A DNA stretch of 64,000 nt, taken from contig NZ_AP018439.1 of assembly GCF_009937955.1 (NCBI RefSeq), positions 558,001-622,000 on the forward strand, given 5' to 3'. This document shows positions 26,703 through 34,648 of this stretch, piece by piece (the stretch's first letter is position 1; the number at the start of each line of letters is the position of its first letter). The translations under genes and the position numbers were made by a program. Under the pieces are notes generated by a model, which saw only the letters and a program-made list of their open reading frames with translations, did not search any database and was not told where the DNA came from. The stretch is from Undibacterium sp. KW1 (GTDB lineage: Bacteria > Pseudomonadota > Gammaproteobacteria > Burkholderiales > Burkholderiaceae_D).

Positions 26703-28964
26703 GTGACTAAATACAGTGTGATTAAATTAAGAGCATTCCAGTTCACCAGTATTACTTACCGCCTGGTTTTTGCCTGCCTGATGGCGGCGGTAGTGATTTA
26801 TGGTGGTTCTTACTACCAGATGCGTTCCTTGTTGCAGCAAGTCATGACGGGCTGGGTTAAGCAGATAGCAATGTCCAAACTCGATGCCATTGCGGCAAAA
26901 CACCAATCCAGCCTGCACTTGCTAGCTGAGCAAGCCAGCCGCCTGGTGCAAACGGATGAGCGCCTTTATCTTGCCGATCAGAATGGTCTTACAGTAATTT
27001 TGCCGGTCTCTCCTTATGTCAGCAAAATTGCTATCTCTTCCGACATTAAAGCTAAGGATCAAAGCTTTGGCTGGCAAGTTGACACTAAAGGACAGTCCTG
27101 GCAAAGCATAGCGAGTGATGATGAATTGTTGAAATCCTGCAGTGTTGTTAATGGCCAGCATTACTGGTCCAGGCACATCCGCACTCAGGAGCTGGTTTTT
27201 TGCACTGGATGGTTTATGCATGGGCAAGCAACACAAAGCATTGCCATCCTGATCAATATGCAACCCCTGTTGCAAGATCTGCAAAGCAATTTACACCTGA
27301 TTGATGAGGTCGATCATAGTGTGCAAGGTCATCCTTATGTAAAAAACCAGTTGACGGGCAATTTCATGCTGAGGTCTGAATTTATTCCCCAAGATATATC
27401 GACCCGGTCTGCGGAGGGTGCTGGAGAGGGTGGTAGCATACATTTCAAGCGGCAACTGCAGGATATGCCGCTGGTGTATGGCTTCTATTTCCCTGAAGCA
27501 GAGTTCCAGGCTTATCTTGGTAAATATTTCATGATAATGATTTTTTCCATGGGCAAGGACATGCTGCTGATGTGCATCGCCATTGCCCTGGTATCACGGC
27601 AGACTACCAGGTCCTTGCGCAGTCTCAGCAAAAGCACGGAAGAAATTGCCCAGGGCAATCTGGATACTGAACTCACCAAAATCCCCAGGAGCGATGAGGT
27701 AGGGCGGCTCTCACGTTCATTCCGGCGCATGCGTGATTCTCTGAAGTTGCACATACTGGAATTGCAGGAAGCTACAGCGGCCAGACAGCGTATGGAAAGT
27801 GAACTCGCCATCGCCGCCCAGATACAGCAAGCCATGTTACCCAGCGCAGAAGCTGCCATCGATCCGCGCTACAGCGTGAGCACTTTACTGCAACCGGCCA
27901 GGGTAGTTGGCGGTGACCTGTATGATTTTTTCCATGTGGCAGATGAGCGTATCTGCATGGTGATAGGTGATGTCGCCAACAAGGGGGTGCCAGCTGCCCT
28001 GTTCATGGCGCGTACCCTGAGCCTGATGCGTACACTGGCACACCAGAGCAGTTCACCGGCGGCCTTGTTGTTTGCCGTGAACCGCGAACTGGCGCACAAC
28101 AATCCTGAATGCCGTTTTGTCACCATGTTCTTTGCCATGTTGGACCTGAAGACCGGCCTGCTGCAGTATGCCAGTGCGGGGCATGATGCACCGCTGCTGT
28201 TCCGCGATGGTCAGGTCAGCAAACTGGTGCTGGAAACCGGGCCGGCATTGGGGCTGGAAGAGGAGGCCAGTTTCCCGCAGTTTGAAATTCGCCTGCTTGC
28301 TCATGACATTGTTGTCATGTACACCGACGGCATCACCGAAGCCAGGAACCTGGACAATGAAGAATTCTCAGAAGCCCGATTACAGACTACAATTACCCGG
28401 CAGGCACCGGCATTTGCAGCAGATATTATCCGTTGCGTGACACTGGCGCATCAGCAGTTCATAGCGCAAGCCCCGCAGTTTGACGACTTGACATTACTAA
28501 GCATGCAATTTCATCCTCAAGCCAAACGACGCAAACCAGCTTTTGCTGACTGGCAGATCAGCCTTAATGGTCAGCCCCTGGTCTATGATCAGGTCAGGCC
28601 CTGCCTGGCAGGTTTGCTGCAGGCACAGCAGGTGAGCGAGGACGTGGTTGATGACTTACAGTTGATTACTGAAGAAGTATTGGTGAATGTACTCACACAT
28701 GGTGCAACTGATAAGGACCCGGCATCCATACGGCTGGACGTGCATTTGCAGGAGTCTGCAGTGGTACTCGACGTGACTGATAATTCTCATGCCTATAATC
28801 CCCTGCATGGCGTCAATGAACCTGACCTGGAAGTGGATTTTGCCGACCGCCCCGAAGGTGGCCTTGGCCTGTATCTGGTGAGTGCCCTGGCAGACCAGAT
28901 TGAATACCACTATGCGCACGGACAGAATAATTTGCACATACGTAAATTTCTCGTCAAACCCTGA
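26703..28964 (+). CDS. RsbU-type PP2C phosphatase fused to an anti-sigma-type kinase domain
   Basis: 753 residues. A membrane segment at about 20-40, a periplasmic sensor region to about 275, a second membrane segment, a HAMP linker (RSLRSLSKSTEEIAQGNLD), a coiled-coil, a SpoIIE/RsbU phosphatase domain (ARVVGGDLYDFF near residue 400; FDDLTLL near 592) and a C-terminal HATPase_c_2 kinase domain (ITEEVLVNVLTHG near 653; RPEGGLGLYLVSAL). The STAS gene 32 bases downstream is the likely substrate. The fusion of switch phosphatase and switch kinase resembles Pseudomonas HsbR, except that it has a membrane sensor input instead of a receiver domain. The start is a GTG without a clear ribosome-binding site. 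Confidence 0.87.
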   Translation: MTKYSVIKLRAFQFTSITYRLVFACLMAAVVIYGGSYYQMRSLLQQVMTGWVKQIAMSKLDAIAAKHQSSLHLLAEQASRLVQTDERLYLADQNGLTVILPVSPYVSKIAISSDIKAKDQSFGWQVDTKGQSWQSIASDDELLKSCSVVNGQHYWSRHIRTQELVFCTGWFMHGQATQSIAILINMQPLLQDLQSNLHLIDEVDHSVQGHPYVKNQLTGNFMLRSEFIPQDISTRSAEGAGEGGSIHFKRQLQDMPLVYGFYFPEAEFQAYLGKYFMIMIFSMGKDMLLMCIAIALVSRQTTRSLRSLSKSTEEIAQGNLDTELTKIPRSDEVGRLSRSFRRMRDSLKLHILELQEATAARQRMESELAIAAQIQQAMLPSAEAAIDPRYSVSTLLQPARVVGGDLYDFFHVADERICMVIGDVANKGVPAALFMARTLSLMRTLAHQSSSPAALLFAVNRELAHNNPECRFVTMFFAMLDLKTGLLQYASAGHDAPLLFRDGQVSKLVLETGPALGLEEEASFPQFEIRLLAHDIVVMYTDGITEARNLDNEEFSEARLQTTITRQAPAFAADIIRCVTLAHQQFIAQAPQFDDLTLLSMQFHPQAKRRKPAFADWQISLNGQPLVYDQVRPCLAGLLQAQQVSEDVVDDLQLITEEVLVNVLTHGATDKDPASIRLDVHLQESAVVLDVTDNSHAYNPLHGVNEPDLEVDFADRPEGGLGLYLVSALADQIEYHYAHGQNNLHIRKFLVKP

Positions 28965-28996
28965 GCACCTGCACTACAAATAACAAAGGACAAACA

Positions 28997-29365
28997 GTGT
29001 TAGAAATTTCCATCGATGAAACGCAATTGCCAACAGCCACCATAGATCTGTCAGGCAGTCTCGATTCCAGCACTGCAGCTGATCTGGAACAGTTTTTTGC
29101 CAGCAGTGTCAGCGAAGAAGTCAAGGTATTGGTCATGCGTATGCAAGACTTGAACTTCATTTCCAGTGAAGGTTTGCGGGTGCTGGCCAAGATACGCAAA
29201 ACCATGCGCAGTCATGGTGGCACAACTTATTTTGTCAATCTCAGCCGCCAGGTGCAAAAAGTATTTGAAATCGTCCGTGCCGCACCTCTGAATGAAATTT
29301 TCACCAGTACTGCCGAACTTGACGCTTACCTGGCCGAGATGCAACGCAAGGCTGTTGATGACTAG
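28997..29365 (+). CDS. STAS domain anti-sigma factor antagonist
   Basis: 122-residue single STAS domain (DLSGSLDSSTAADLEQFF; LNFISSEGLRVLAKI). Ser56 or Ser57 sits where SpoIIAA/RsbV proteins are phosphorylated. The protein should be dephosphorylated by the phosphatase domain and phosphorylated by the kinase domain encoded upstream, passing the signal to an unknown target. GTG start with AAAGGA 6 bases upstream. Confidence 0.88.
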   Translation: MLEISIDETQLPTATIDLSGSLDSSTAADLEQFFASSVSEEVKVLVMRMQDLNFISSEGLRVLAKIRKTMRSHGGTTYFVNLSRQVQKVFEIVRAAPLNEIFTSTAELDAYLAEMQRKAVDD

Positions 29366-29512
29366 TGGCAGCTTATACCTGCTATGCCTGGCTCCACGCT
29401 GCCGCGTTTGAGGCTGGTGATTTGTTTGATGAAACCTGAAAACCAGAGTTTTCATGATCATTTTGTATCTGAAGTATCTAAACTGTACTTAATATTTTTT
29501 CTATATCGTCAG

Positions 29513-29696
29513 CTCACTAGTGGACTGTAACAGTGGAATCGAGTGTGAAAGACATGCGCCCGGCGCATCAGGGCAAGACAAAGGTGGAACAAATGAGCAC
29601 AGCGATAGCGGGGCTATCGCGAGTATTTGCAACGCAGCCATGATCGTCGCGCGCATGGCAGGCACTCCGATTTTCACTGCTACAGTTCACTAGAGG
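29513..29696. mobile_element. MITE-like element of about 185 bp with terminal inverted repeats
   Basis: Left end CTCACTAGTGGACTGTAACA and right end (reverse complement) CTCTAGTGAACTGTAGCA align over about 30 bases. Inside are small hairpins such as GCGATAGC / GCTATCGC and ATGCGCC / GGCGCAT. No coding frame. It lies in a 561-base gap between the STAS gene and a solute-binding protein gene; the remainder of the gap is AT-rich upstream DNA in which I see no further gene. Confidence 0.45.
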
Positions 29697-29926
29697 TTTA
29701 CTTCTCCCTCCAGACGCTCAGTCCGCTATATAATCCGCCCCCTCACTGTTGAAACCCCCACGCTTGTTGCAAAATATCCCGGGCTGAATTGCATAGCCCC
29801 GCTGTATTACCTATACTCAGGCAATAGCTGCTCATAGTAGTTATATGCTGCCTGAACATCTTTGCAACATCTTCCACTGACATGTCTCGATAAATTTTGT
29901 CTTTTTTAAGAGCATAAGGAAACCAT

Positions 29927-30814
29927 ATGAAATTGCGCTGTATTCTTCAGGCTGGCGTTTTTGCGTCTGCTGCTATTCTTTCCCAGTTGTCCTCTGCTGA
30001 CACACTGGACCGTATCAAAAAAAGCCAGACCGTCAATATCGCGTATCGCGAGTCTGCCCTGCCTTTCTCTTATTTGTCAGAGAGCAAGGCACCAGTCGGC
30101 TACACCATAGACATTTGCAAAAAAATGGTTGATGCGCTTAAAAAAGAATTGAAATTGCCACAACTGAAAATCAATTTTTTGCCTGTCACGGCAGATAACC
30201 GCATCGAGGCCATGACATCCGGCAAGGCAGATATGGAATGTGGTTCAACCAGCAATACTGCCGACCGCAGGAAAGTAGTTGATTTTACGATACCGCATTT
30301 CTTTTCTACCCTGCGCATGATGGTCAAAACCAGTTCAGGCATCAAGAACTGGACAGATTTGAAGGGCAAGAAAGTCGTCTTCACCAAAGGTACTTCTACT
30401 GACAAATTCATACTCGAGCGTGATAAGGTACGCGCCCTGAACATGAAGCTGGTAGAAGGTAAAGACCACAGCGATTCTTTTAACATGCTGGAAACCAACC
30501 AGGTCGATGCCTTTGCCCAGGATGAAGCTCTCCTGTTTGGCCTGAAAGCCAAGGCCAAGGACCCATCCAAACTGACCATCGTTGGTGACCCGCTGGCTTC
30601 TGAAGCCTATGCAATCATGCTGCCCAAAGGTGATGCCGCATTCAAGAAATTCATTGATGCTGAAATGGCACGCCAGATGACCGACGGAGAAATCACCAAG
30701 CTGCACGAAAAATGGTTCACCAAACCGATACAGCCCAACAATATGAACCTGGCCTGGCCCATGGGTGCACTGTTGAAGGAAACCATACGTTTTCCTTCAG
30801 ATAAAGTGAATTAA
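29927..30814 (+). CDS. Extracellular solute-binding protein, family 3 (amino acid type), paralogue 1
   Basis: 295-residue periplasmic binding protein with a signal peptide (about 24 residues, ending LSSA). SBP_bac_3 features: RIKKSQTVNIAYRESALPFSY, PVGYTIDICKKMVDALKK, ECGSTSNTADRRKVVDFTIP, WTDLKGKKVVFTKGTSTDKF. This is the glutamate/aspartate (GltI)-like group. No permease or ATPase gene is adjacent, so it is an orphan binding protein. AAGGAA precedes the ATG. Confidence 0.88.
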   Translation: MKLRCILQAGVFASAAILSQLSSADTLDRIKKSQTVNIAYRESALPFSYLSESKAPVGYTIDICKKMVDALKKELKLPQLKINFLPVTADNRIEAMTSGKADMECGSTSNTADRRKVVDFTIPHFFSTLRMMVKTSSGIKNWTDLKGKKVVFTKGTSTDKFILERDKVRALNMKLVEGKDHSDSFNMLETNQVDAFAQDEALLFGLKAKAKDPSKLTIVGDPLASEAYAIMLPKGDAAFKKFIDAEMARQMTDGEITKLHEKWFTKPIQPNNMNLAWPMGALLKETIRFPSDKVN

Positions 30815-30817
30815 GCT

Positions 30818-30859
30818 GCTTATTGCTTATTGCTTATTGCTTATTGCTTATTGCTTATT
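30818..30859 (+). repeat. Six perfect tandem copies of GCTTATT
   Basis: Heptanucleotide simple repeat starting 4 bases after the stop of the first solute-binding protein gene and before its terminator. Confidence 0.95.
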
Positions 30860-30884
30860 TTGCTACCTCTATTTTGTGCTCACC

Positions 30885-30910
30885 AACCCGGGATATTTGC
30901 CCGGGTTTTT
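30885..30910 (+). terminator. Rho-independent terminator after solute-binding protein 1
   Basis: Stem AACCCGGG / CCCGGGTT with loop ATATTTG, followed by a T run. The 285 bases from here to the next start are presumably its promoter region; I see no gene there. Confidence 0.85.
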
Positions 30911-31196
30911 GATTGATATTGCTCAAATGCGTGAGCGTAATCAGGCGTAGAATTATGACATTAAGCAAAATGCATAAATTTTCGATTGTTGTTGTGTAGA
31001 AATATTCCTATAATTCTCGCCTGCGGTGTTTTTTGTCGCAACTGATATCGGGTTCACTTTGGTCTGGCAAGTATCGCGCAGTATTTATCCTTCAGCGCGA
31101 CAGCATCTGACAATGCTATTGAAGTAGCATCGCTCCTTCACTGCCTAAATCAGTTCTTTATCATCCCCACTACTCCAACCGGGTCAAGGAAGTCGC

Positions 31197-32087
31197 ATGA
31201 AATTTCGTCGCTTTATCAAAGCAAGTTTAATTCTTTCAAGTTGTATGCTGGCACAGTTATCCTCTGCAGCCGATACACTTGAGCGTATCAAAAAAACCAA
31301 TACGATCAACATCGCATTCAGGGAAACCTCACTCCCGTTCTCTTATCTGTCAGAGAATAAAACACCTATCGGTTACTCGATTGATATCTGCGCCAAATTT
31401 GTGGATGCGATCAAAAAAGAATTAAAACTACCTCAGTTGAAGATCAATTACATCCCTGTTACTTCAGATACGCGCATGGAGGCGATGACTTCAGGCAAGG
31501 CAGATATTGAGTGTGGTTCTACCTCCAATAATGCAGAACGACGTACTAAAGTAAACTACACGCTGCCACATTTTTTCGCCACGATACGCATGATGGTCTT
31601 TGCTGATTCCAGCATCAAGAACTGGCAGGATCTGAAAGATAAAAAAGTAGTCGTGACCAAGGGCACTTCCACAGATAAATATTTGCTGGAAAGGGATAAA
31701 GTGCGCTCCCTGAATATGAAGATGGTCGAGAGCAAAGATCATATTGAATCTGTCAGCATGCTGGAAAACAAGCAAGTCGATGCATTTGCCCAGCATGATG
31801 CAATCCTGGCTGGTTTCAAGGCCAGGTCCAAGCTACGCGATAAACTCGTCATCGTTGGTGACCCGCTGTCTTCAGAAGCCTATGCAATGATGCTGCCCAA
31901 GGGCGATGCCTCTTTCAAGAAGCTCATTGATATGGAAATGGTGCGCATGATGACAGATGGTGAGCTGACCAGACTCTATGAGAAATGGTTTACAAAACCG
32001 GTGCAACCGAATGGTGTTAACCTGGCCCTACCCATGAACGTCCTGTTGCGTGAAACCATACGCTTCCCGTCGGATAAAGTCGATTAA
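31197..32087 (+). CDS. Extracellular solute-binding protein, family 3 (amino acid type), paralogue 2
   Basis: 296 residues, aligned end to end with the preceding paralogue (RIKKTNTINIAFRETSLPFSY, ECGSTSNNAERRTKVNY, MNVLLRETIRFPSDKVD). Signal peptide of about 25 residues ending LSSA. Clearly a tandem duplication that has since diverged; each copy keeps its own upstream region and terminator. Orphan binding protein. Differences in the DAFAQD/DAFAQH and lid residues suggest a somewhat changed ligand preference (inference). Confidence 0.88.
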   Translation: MKFRRFIKASLILSSCMLAQLSSAADTLERIKKTNTINIAFRETSLPFSYLSENKTPIGYSIDICAKFVDAIKKELKLPQLKINYIPVTSDTRMEAMTSGKADIECGSTSNNAERRTKVNYTLPHFFATIRMMVFADSSIKNWQDLKDKKVVVTKGTSTDKYLLERDKVRSLNMKMVESKDHIESVSMLENKQVDAFAQHDAILAGFKARSKLRDKLVIVGDPLSSEAYAMMLPKGDASFKKLIDMEMVRMMTDGELTRLYEKWFTKPVQPNGVNLALPMNVLLRETIRFPSDKVD

Positions 32088-32090
32088 GCG

Positions 32091-32121
32091 AAAAAAAAGC
32101 AGCCGCACTGGCTGCTTTTTT
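32091..32121. terminator. Bidirectional terminator between solute-binding protein 2 and prolyl oligopeptidase
   Basis: Stem AAGCAGCC / GGCTGCTT, loop GCACT, with an A run before and a T run after, so it can serve both converging genes. Confidence 0.85.
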
Positions 32122-32134
32122 CATCGTACCTGAC

Positions 32135-32180
32135 TTAATTAATTGATTGGTTAATTGATTAATTAATTAATTAATTAATG
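32135..32180. repeat. ATTA/TTGA tetranucleotide repeat reaching into the prolyl oligopeptidase stop codon
   Basis: TTAATTAATTGATTGG followed by a run of ATTA units. The stop codon of the minus-strand peptidase (32175-32177) is part of it. Confidence 0.85.
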
Positions 32181-34286
32181 CACTTGCACCGCATCATTGT
32201 CACGCTTGAGCATATTCCACAAGAAGGTATAAGTGATCGCACTCATGTCAGCACGCTGGGCATTGTTGGCTGCACCACCGTGGCCGCCTTCTATGTTTTC
32301 GTAATACCAGACATTCTTGTGACCCTGATCCATCATTTTGGCAGCCATCTTGCGTGCATGGCCAGGATGTACACGGTCATCACGGGTAGAAGTGATGAAC
32401 AGCACATTAGGATAAGTCACACCTGCCTTGACGTTCTGGTAAGGTGAATATTTGGAGATGTAATCCCACTCGGCAGGCACATCAGGATTACCATATTCAC
32501 CCATCCATGAGGCACCGGCCAGCAACTGGTTAAAGCGACGCATGTCCAGCAAGGGTACCTGGCTGACCACCGCATTGAACAGATCAGGACGCTGAGTCAG
32601 GGCGACACCAGCCAGCAGGCCGCCATTACTGCCACCCATTGCACCCAGGTGTTTAGGGCTGGTGATCTTGCTGGCTATCAGGTCTTCTGCTACGGCAGCA
32701 AAGTCATCATAGGCACGCTGACGGTTTTCTTTCAGCGCCAGTTGATGCCAGCGCGGGCCAAACTCGCCACCGCCACGGATATTCGCAACGACATACACGC
32801 CGCCCTTATCTAGCCAGCTCTTGCCCAGGCCGCCAGAATAAGAAGGTGTCATGGAAATCTGGAAGCCGCCATAGCCATACAGTAGGGTAGGATTATTGCC
32901 ATCGAACTTCATATCCTTGCGGCGCACGATAAAGTAAGGCACCTTGGTACCATCTTTGGATGTCGTGAACTTTTGCACCGTTTCATAGGCGCTGGCGTCA
33001 AAGAAGCTTGGTGCGGATTTCAGCAATTCACGTTTGTCATTACCGGCATGGGCCATCATGTACACGCTGGGTGTCAGGTAATCAGAATAGCTGATCAGGT
33101 AATCGTCAGAATTCTCTGCATCTATGCCACTCACACCAACTGCACCCAGGGTAGGCAGGCTCACTTGACGGGAAGACCATTTGTTGCCGTCAAACTTCCA
33201 TTCTTTCAGGCTGCTCTTGACGTTATCAAGGGTTTGCAGCAACAAGTAATTTTTTGTGACAGTGGCACCAGTAAATGAGGTCGTGTCGCTAGGCTCGAAC
33301 AAGACCGTGAACTCGCGGTTGCCCTTCATGAACGCATCAAAATCGATGGCCAGCACACTGCCGGATGCATAAGTCTTGCCGCCGACACTCCAAGCTTCAC
33401 GTGGCGTGATGATGGCTTGCTTGTCAAAGAAACTCACATTGCTCTTGGCGGGGATTTCGAGCTTGCTCAGCTTGTCGCCTTCTTTCAGATATTGCTCTGA
33501 CGTGTAGAAGGTGATCTGACGGCTCACCAATTCCCTGTGTATGCCTTTATGGTCACTGGAATTGGCACCCACGGCCATATCGGTTTTCTGGCCTTCAAAC
33601 AGGGTCTTGGCCGCAGATAATTCTGTACCGCGTTTCCATTCCTTGACGACGCGTGCATAGCCAGAATCTGTCAGTGTGCCAGCACCAAAGTCGGTGGCGA
33701 CAAACAGGGTGTCCTTATTGACCCAGTCCAGGTTCATTTTTGCTTCTGGCAGGCTGAATCCACCTTTGACAAAGGATTTGCTGGCAAGGTCAAATTCACG
33801 GGTGACAACCGCATCGGCGCCACCGCGCGATAACTCGATCAGGCAGCGGTCATACACAGGTTCGCGGCAGACACTGGCCTTGTAAACCCAGTTTTCATTT
33901 TCTGCTTTTGCCAGTGCATCAACGTCGAGTACCACTTCCCATTTAGGCTGGGCTTTCTTGTATTCTTCCAGCGTGGTTTTACGCCATACACCACGCGGAT
34001 GTTCTGCATCCATCCAGAAGTTATAGACAGCATCACCCATTTTGCGTATGCCGGGGATGCGGTCCTTGGAATCGAGCACGACTTGCAAATCGGCTTTCAG
34101 CTTGGCAAAACCTGCATCGTTGTCGAGCTTGCTGCGGGTCACTTTGTTCTGGTCCTTGACCCAGCTCAGGGCCTTGTCACCGGTGACGTCTTCCAGCCAC
34201 TGGTGTTTGTCTTCTGCCTGGGCCAGCGCCAGGCTGCTTGCACCTACCATGCACAGCGCGGCGATCAGTTTCAATTGTGGTTTCAT
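32175..34286 (-). CDS. Secreted prolyl oligopeptidase family serine peptidase
   Basis: 703 residues with a signal peptide (MKPQLKLIAALCMVGASSLA, cleavage near AQA), an N-terminal beta-propeller and a C-terminal alpha/beta-hydrolase domain. Catalytic triad visible: Ser553 in GGSNGG, Asp in ITSTRDDRVHPGH, His in NIEGGHGGA. S9A-type enzymes cut after proline in short peptides; here in the periplasm or outside. Single gene. Confidence 0.92.
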   Translation of the reverse strand: MKPQLKLIAALCMVGASSLALAQAEDKHQWLEDVTGDKALSWVKDQNKVTRSKLDNDAGFAKLKADLQVVLDSKDRIPGIRKMGDAVYNFWMDAEHPRGVWRKTTLEEYKKAQPKWEVVLDVDALAKAENENWVYKASVCREPVYDRCLIELSRGGADAVVTREFDLASKSFVKGGFSLPEAKMNLDWVNKDTLFVATDFGAGTLTDSGYARVVKEWKRGTELSAAKTLFEGQKTDMAVGANSSDHKGIHRELVSRQITFYTSEQYLKEGDKLSKLEIPAKSNVSFFDKQAIITPREAWSVGGKTYASGSVLAIDFDAFMKGNREFTVLFEPSDTTSFTGATVTKNYLLLQTLDNVKSSLKEWKFDGNKWSSRQVSLPTLGAVGVSGIDAENSDDYLISYSDYLTPSVYMMAHAGNDKRELLKSAPSFFDASAYETVQKFTTSKDGTKVPYFIVRRKDMKFDGNNPTLLYGYGGFQISMTPSYSGGLGKSWLDKGGVYVVANIRGGGEFGPRWHQLALKENRQRAYDDFAAVAEDLIASKITSPKHLGAMGGSNGGLLAGVALTQRPDLFNAVVSQVPLLDMRRFNQLLAGASWMGEYGNPDVPAEWDYISKYSPYQNVKAGVTYPNVLFITSTRDDRVHPGHARKMAAKMMDQGHKNVWYYENIEGGHGGAANNAQRADMSAITYTFLWNMLKRDNDAVQVH

Positions 34287-34587
34287 TGCTTTCCTTATTG
34301 TTGGACAGGCGGTCTCAGCCTGGTATTTTTCTCACAGTCGGCTCTTGGCTATATAGACAGCCAGTAATTAGCCAATAATTGAGCCCGTGAGCAGGCGTTC
34401 GGTTCAGCGCGCCCGTCAAGGATTCTAAAGCCATGCTTTCCGATAGTGCGATGTGATTTATGTGATGATACAAAACTAAGTTTTGCTTTTTGGATAAAAA
34501 CTGTTGAAGTCGTCGGATTGATGTATTTTTAATAATTTATTGAAAATAATATAGACTGGTGCATCGCTTGATTTGCCATGCCCCAGC

Positions 34588-34622
34588 TACGTCATCCCGC
34601 CATGTTCCTGGCCGGAATCCAG
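34588..34622 (+). repeat. Short GTCATyCC..GGAATCCAG repeat module
   Basis: TACGTCATCCCGCCATGTTC followed by CTGGCCGGAATCCAG. It is related to the small hairpin modules at 1671-1710 and 3625-3671. It lies in the 362-base gap between the peptidase and the sensor kinase, where I see no gene. Confidence 0.6.
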
Positions 34623-34648
34623 TGACCTATTTTTGTCTCTCTACAGAT

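Noticed and set aside
30818..30859. Direct repeats as a CRISPR array
   Set aside because: Seven-base units without spacers; no cas genes in the window.
32135..32180. ATTA repeat as a phase-variation switch of the peptidase
   Set aside because: It only touches the stop codon and DNA beyond it; slippage would change at most the last residues, so an on/off switch is unlikely.
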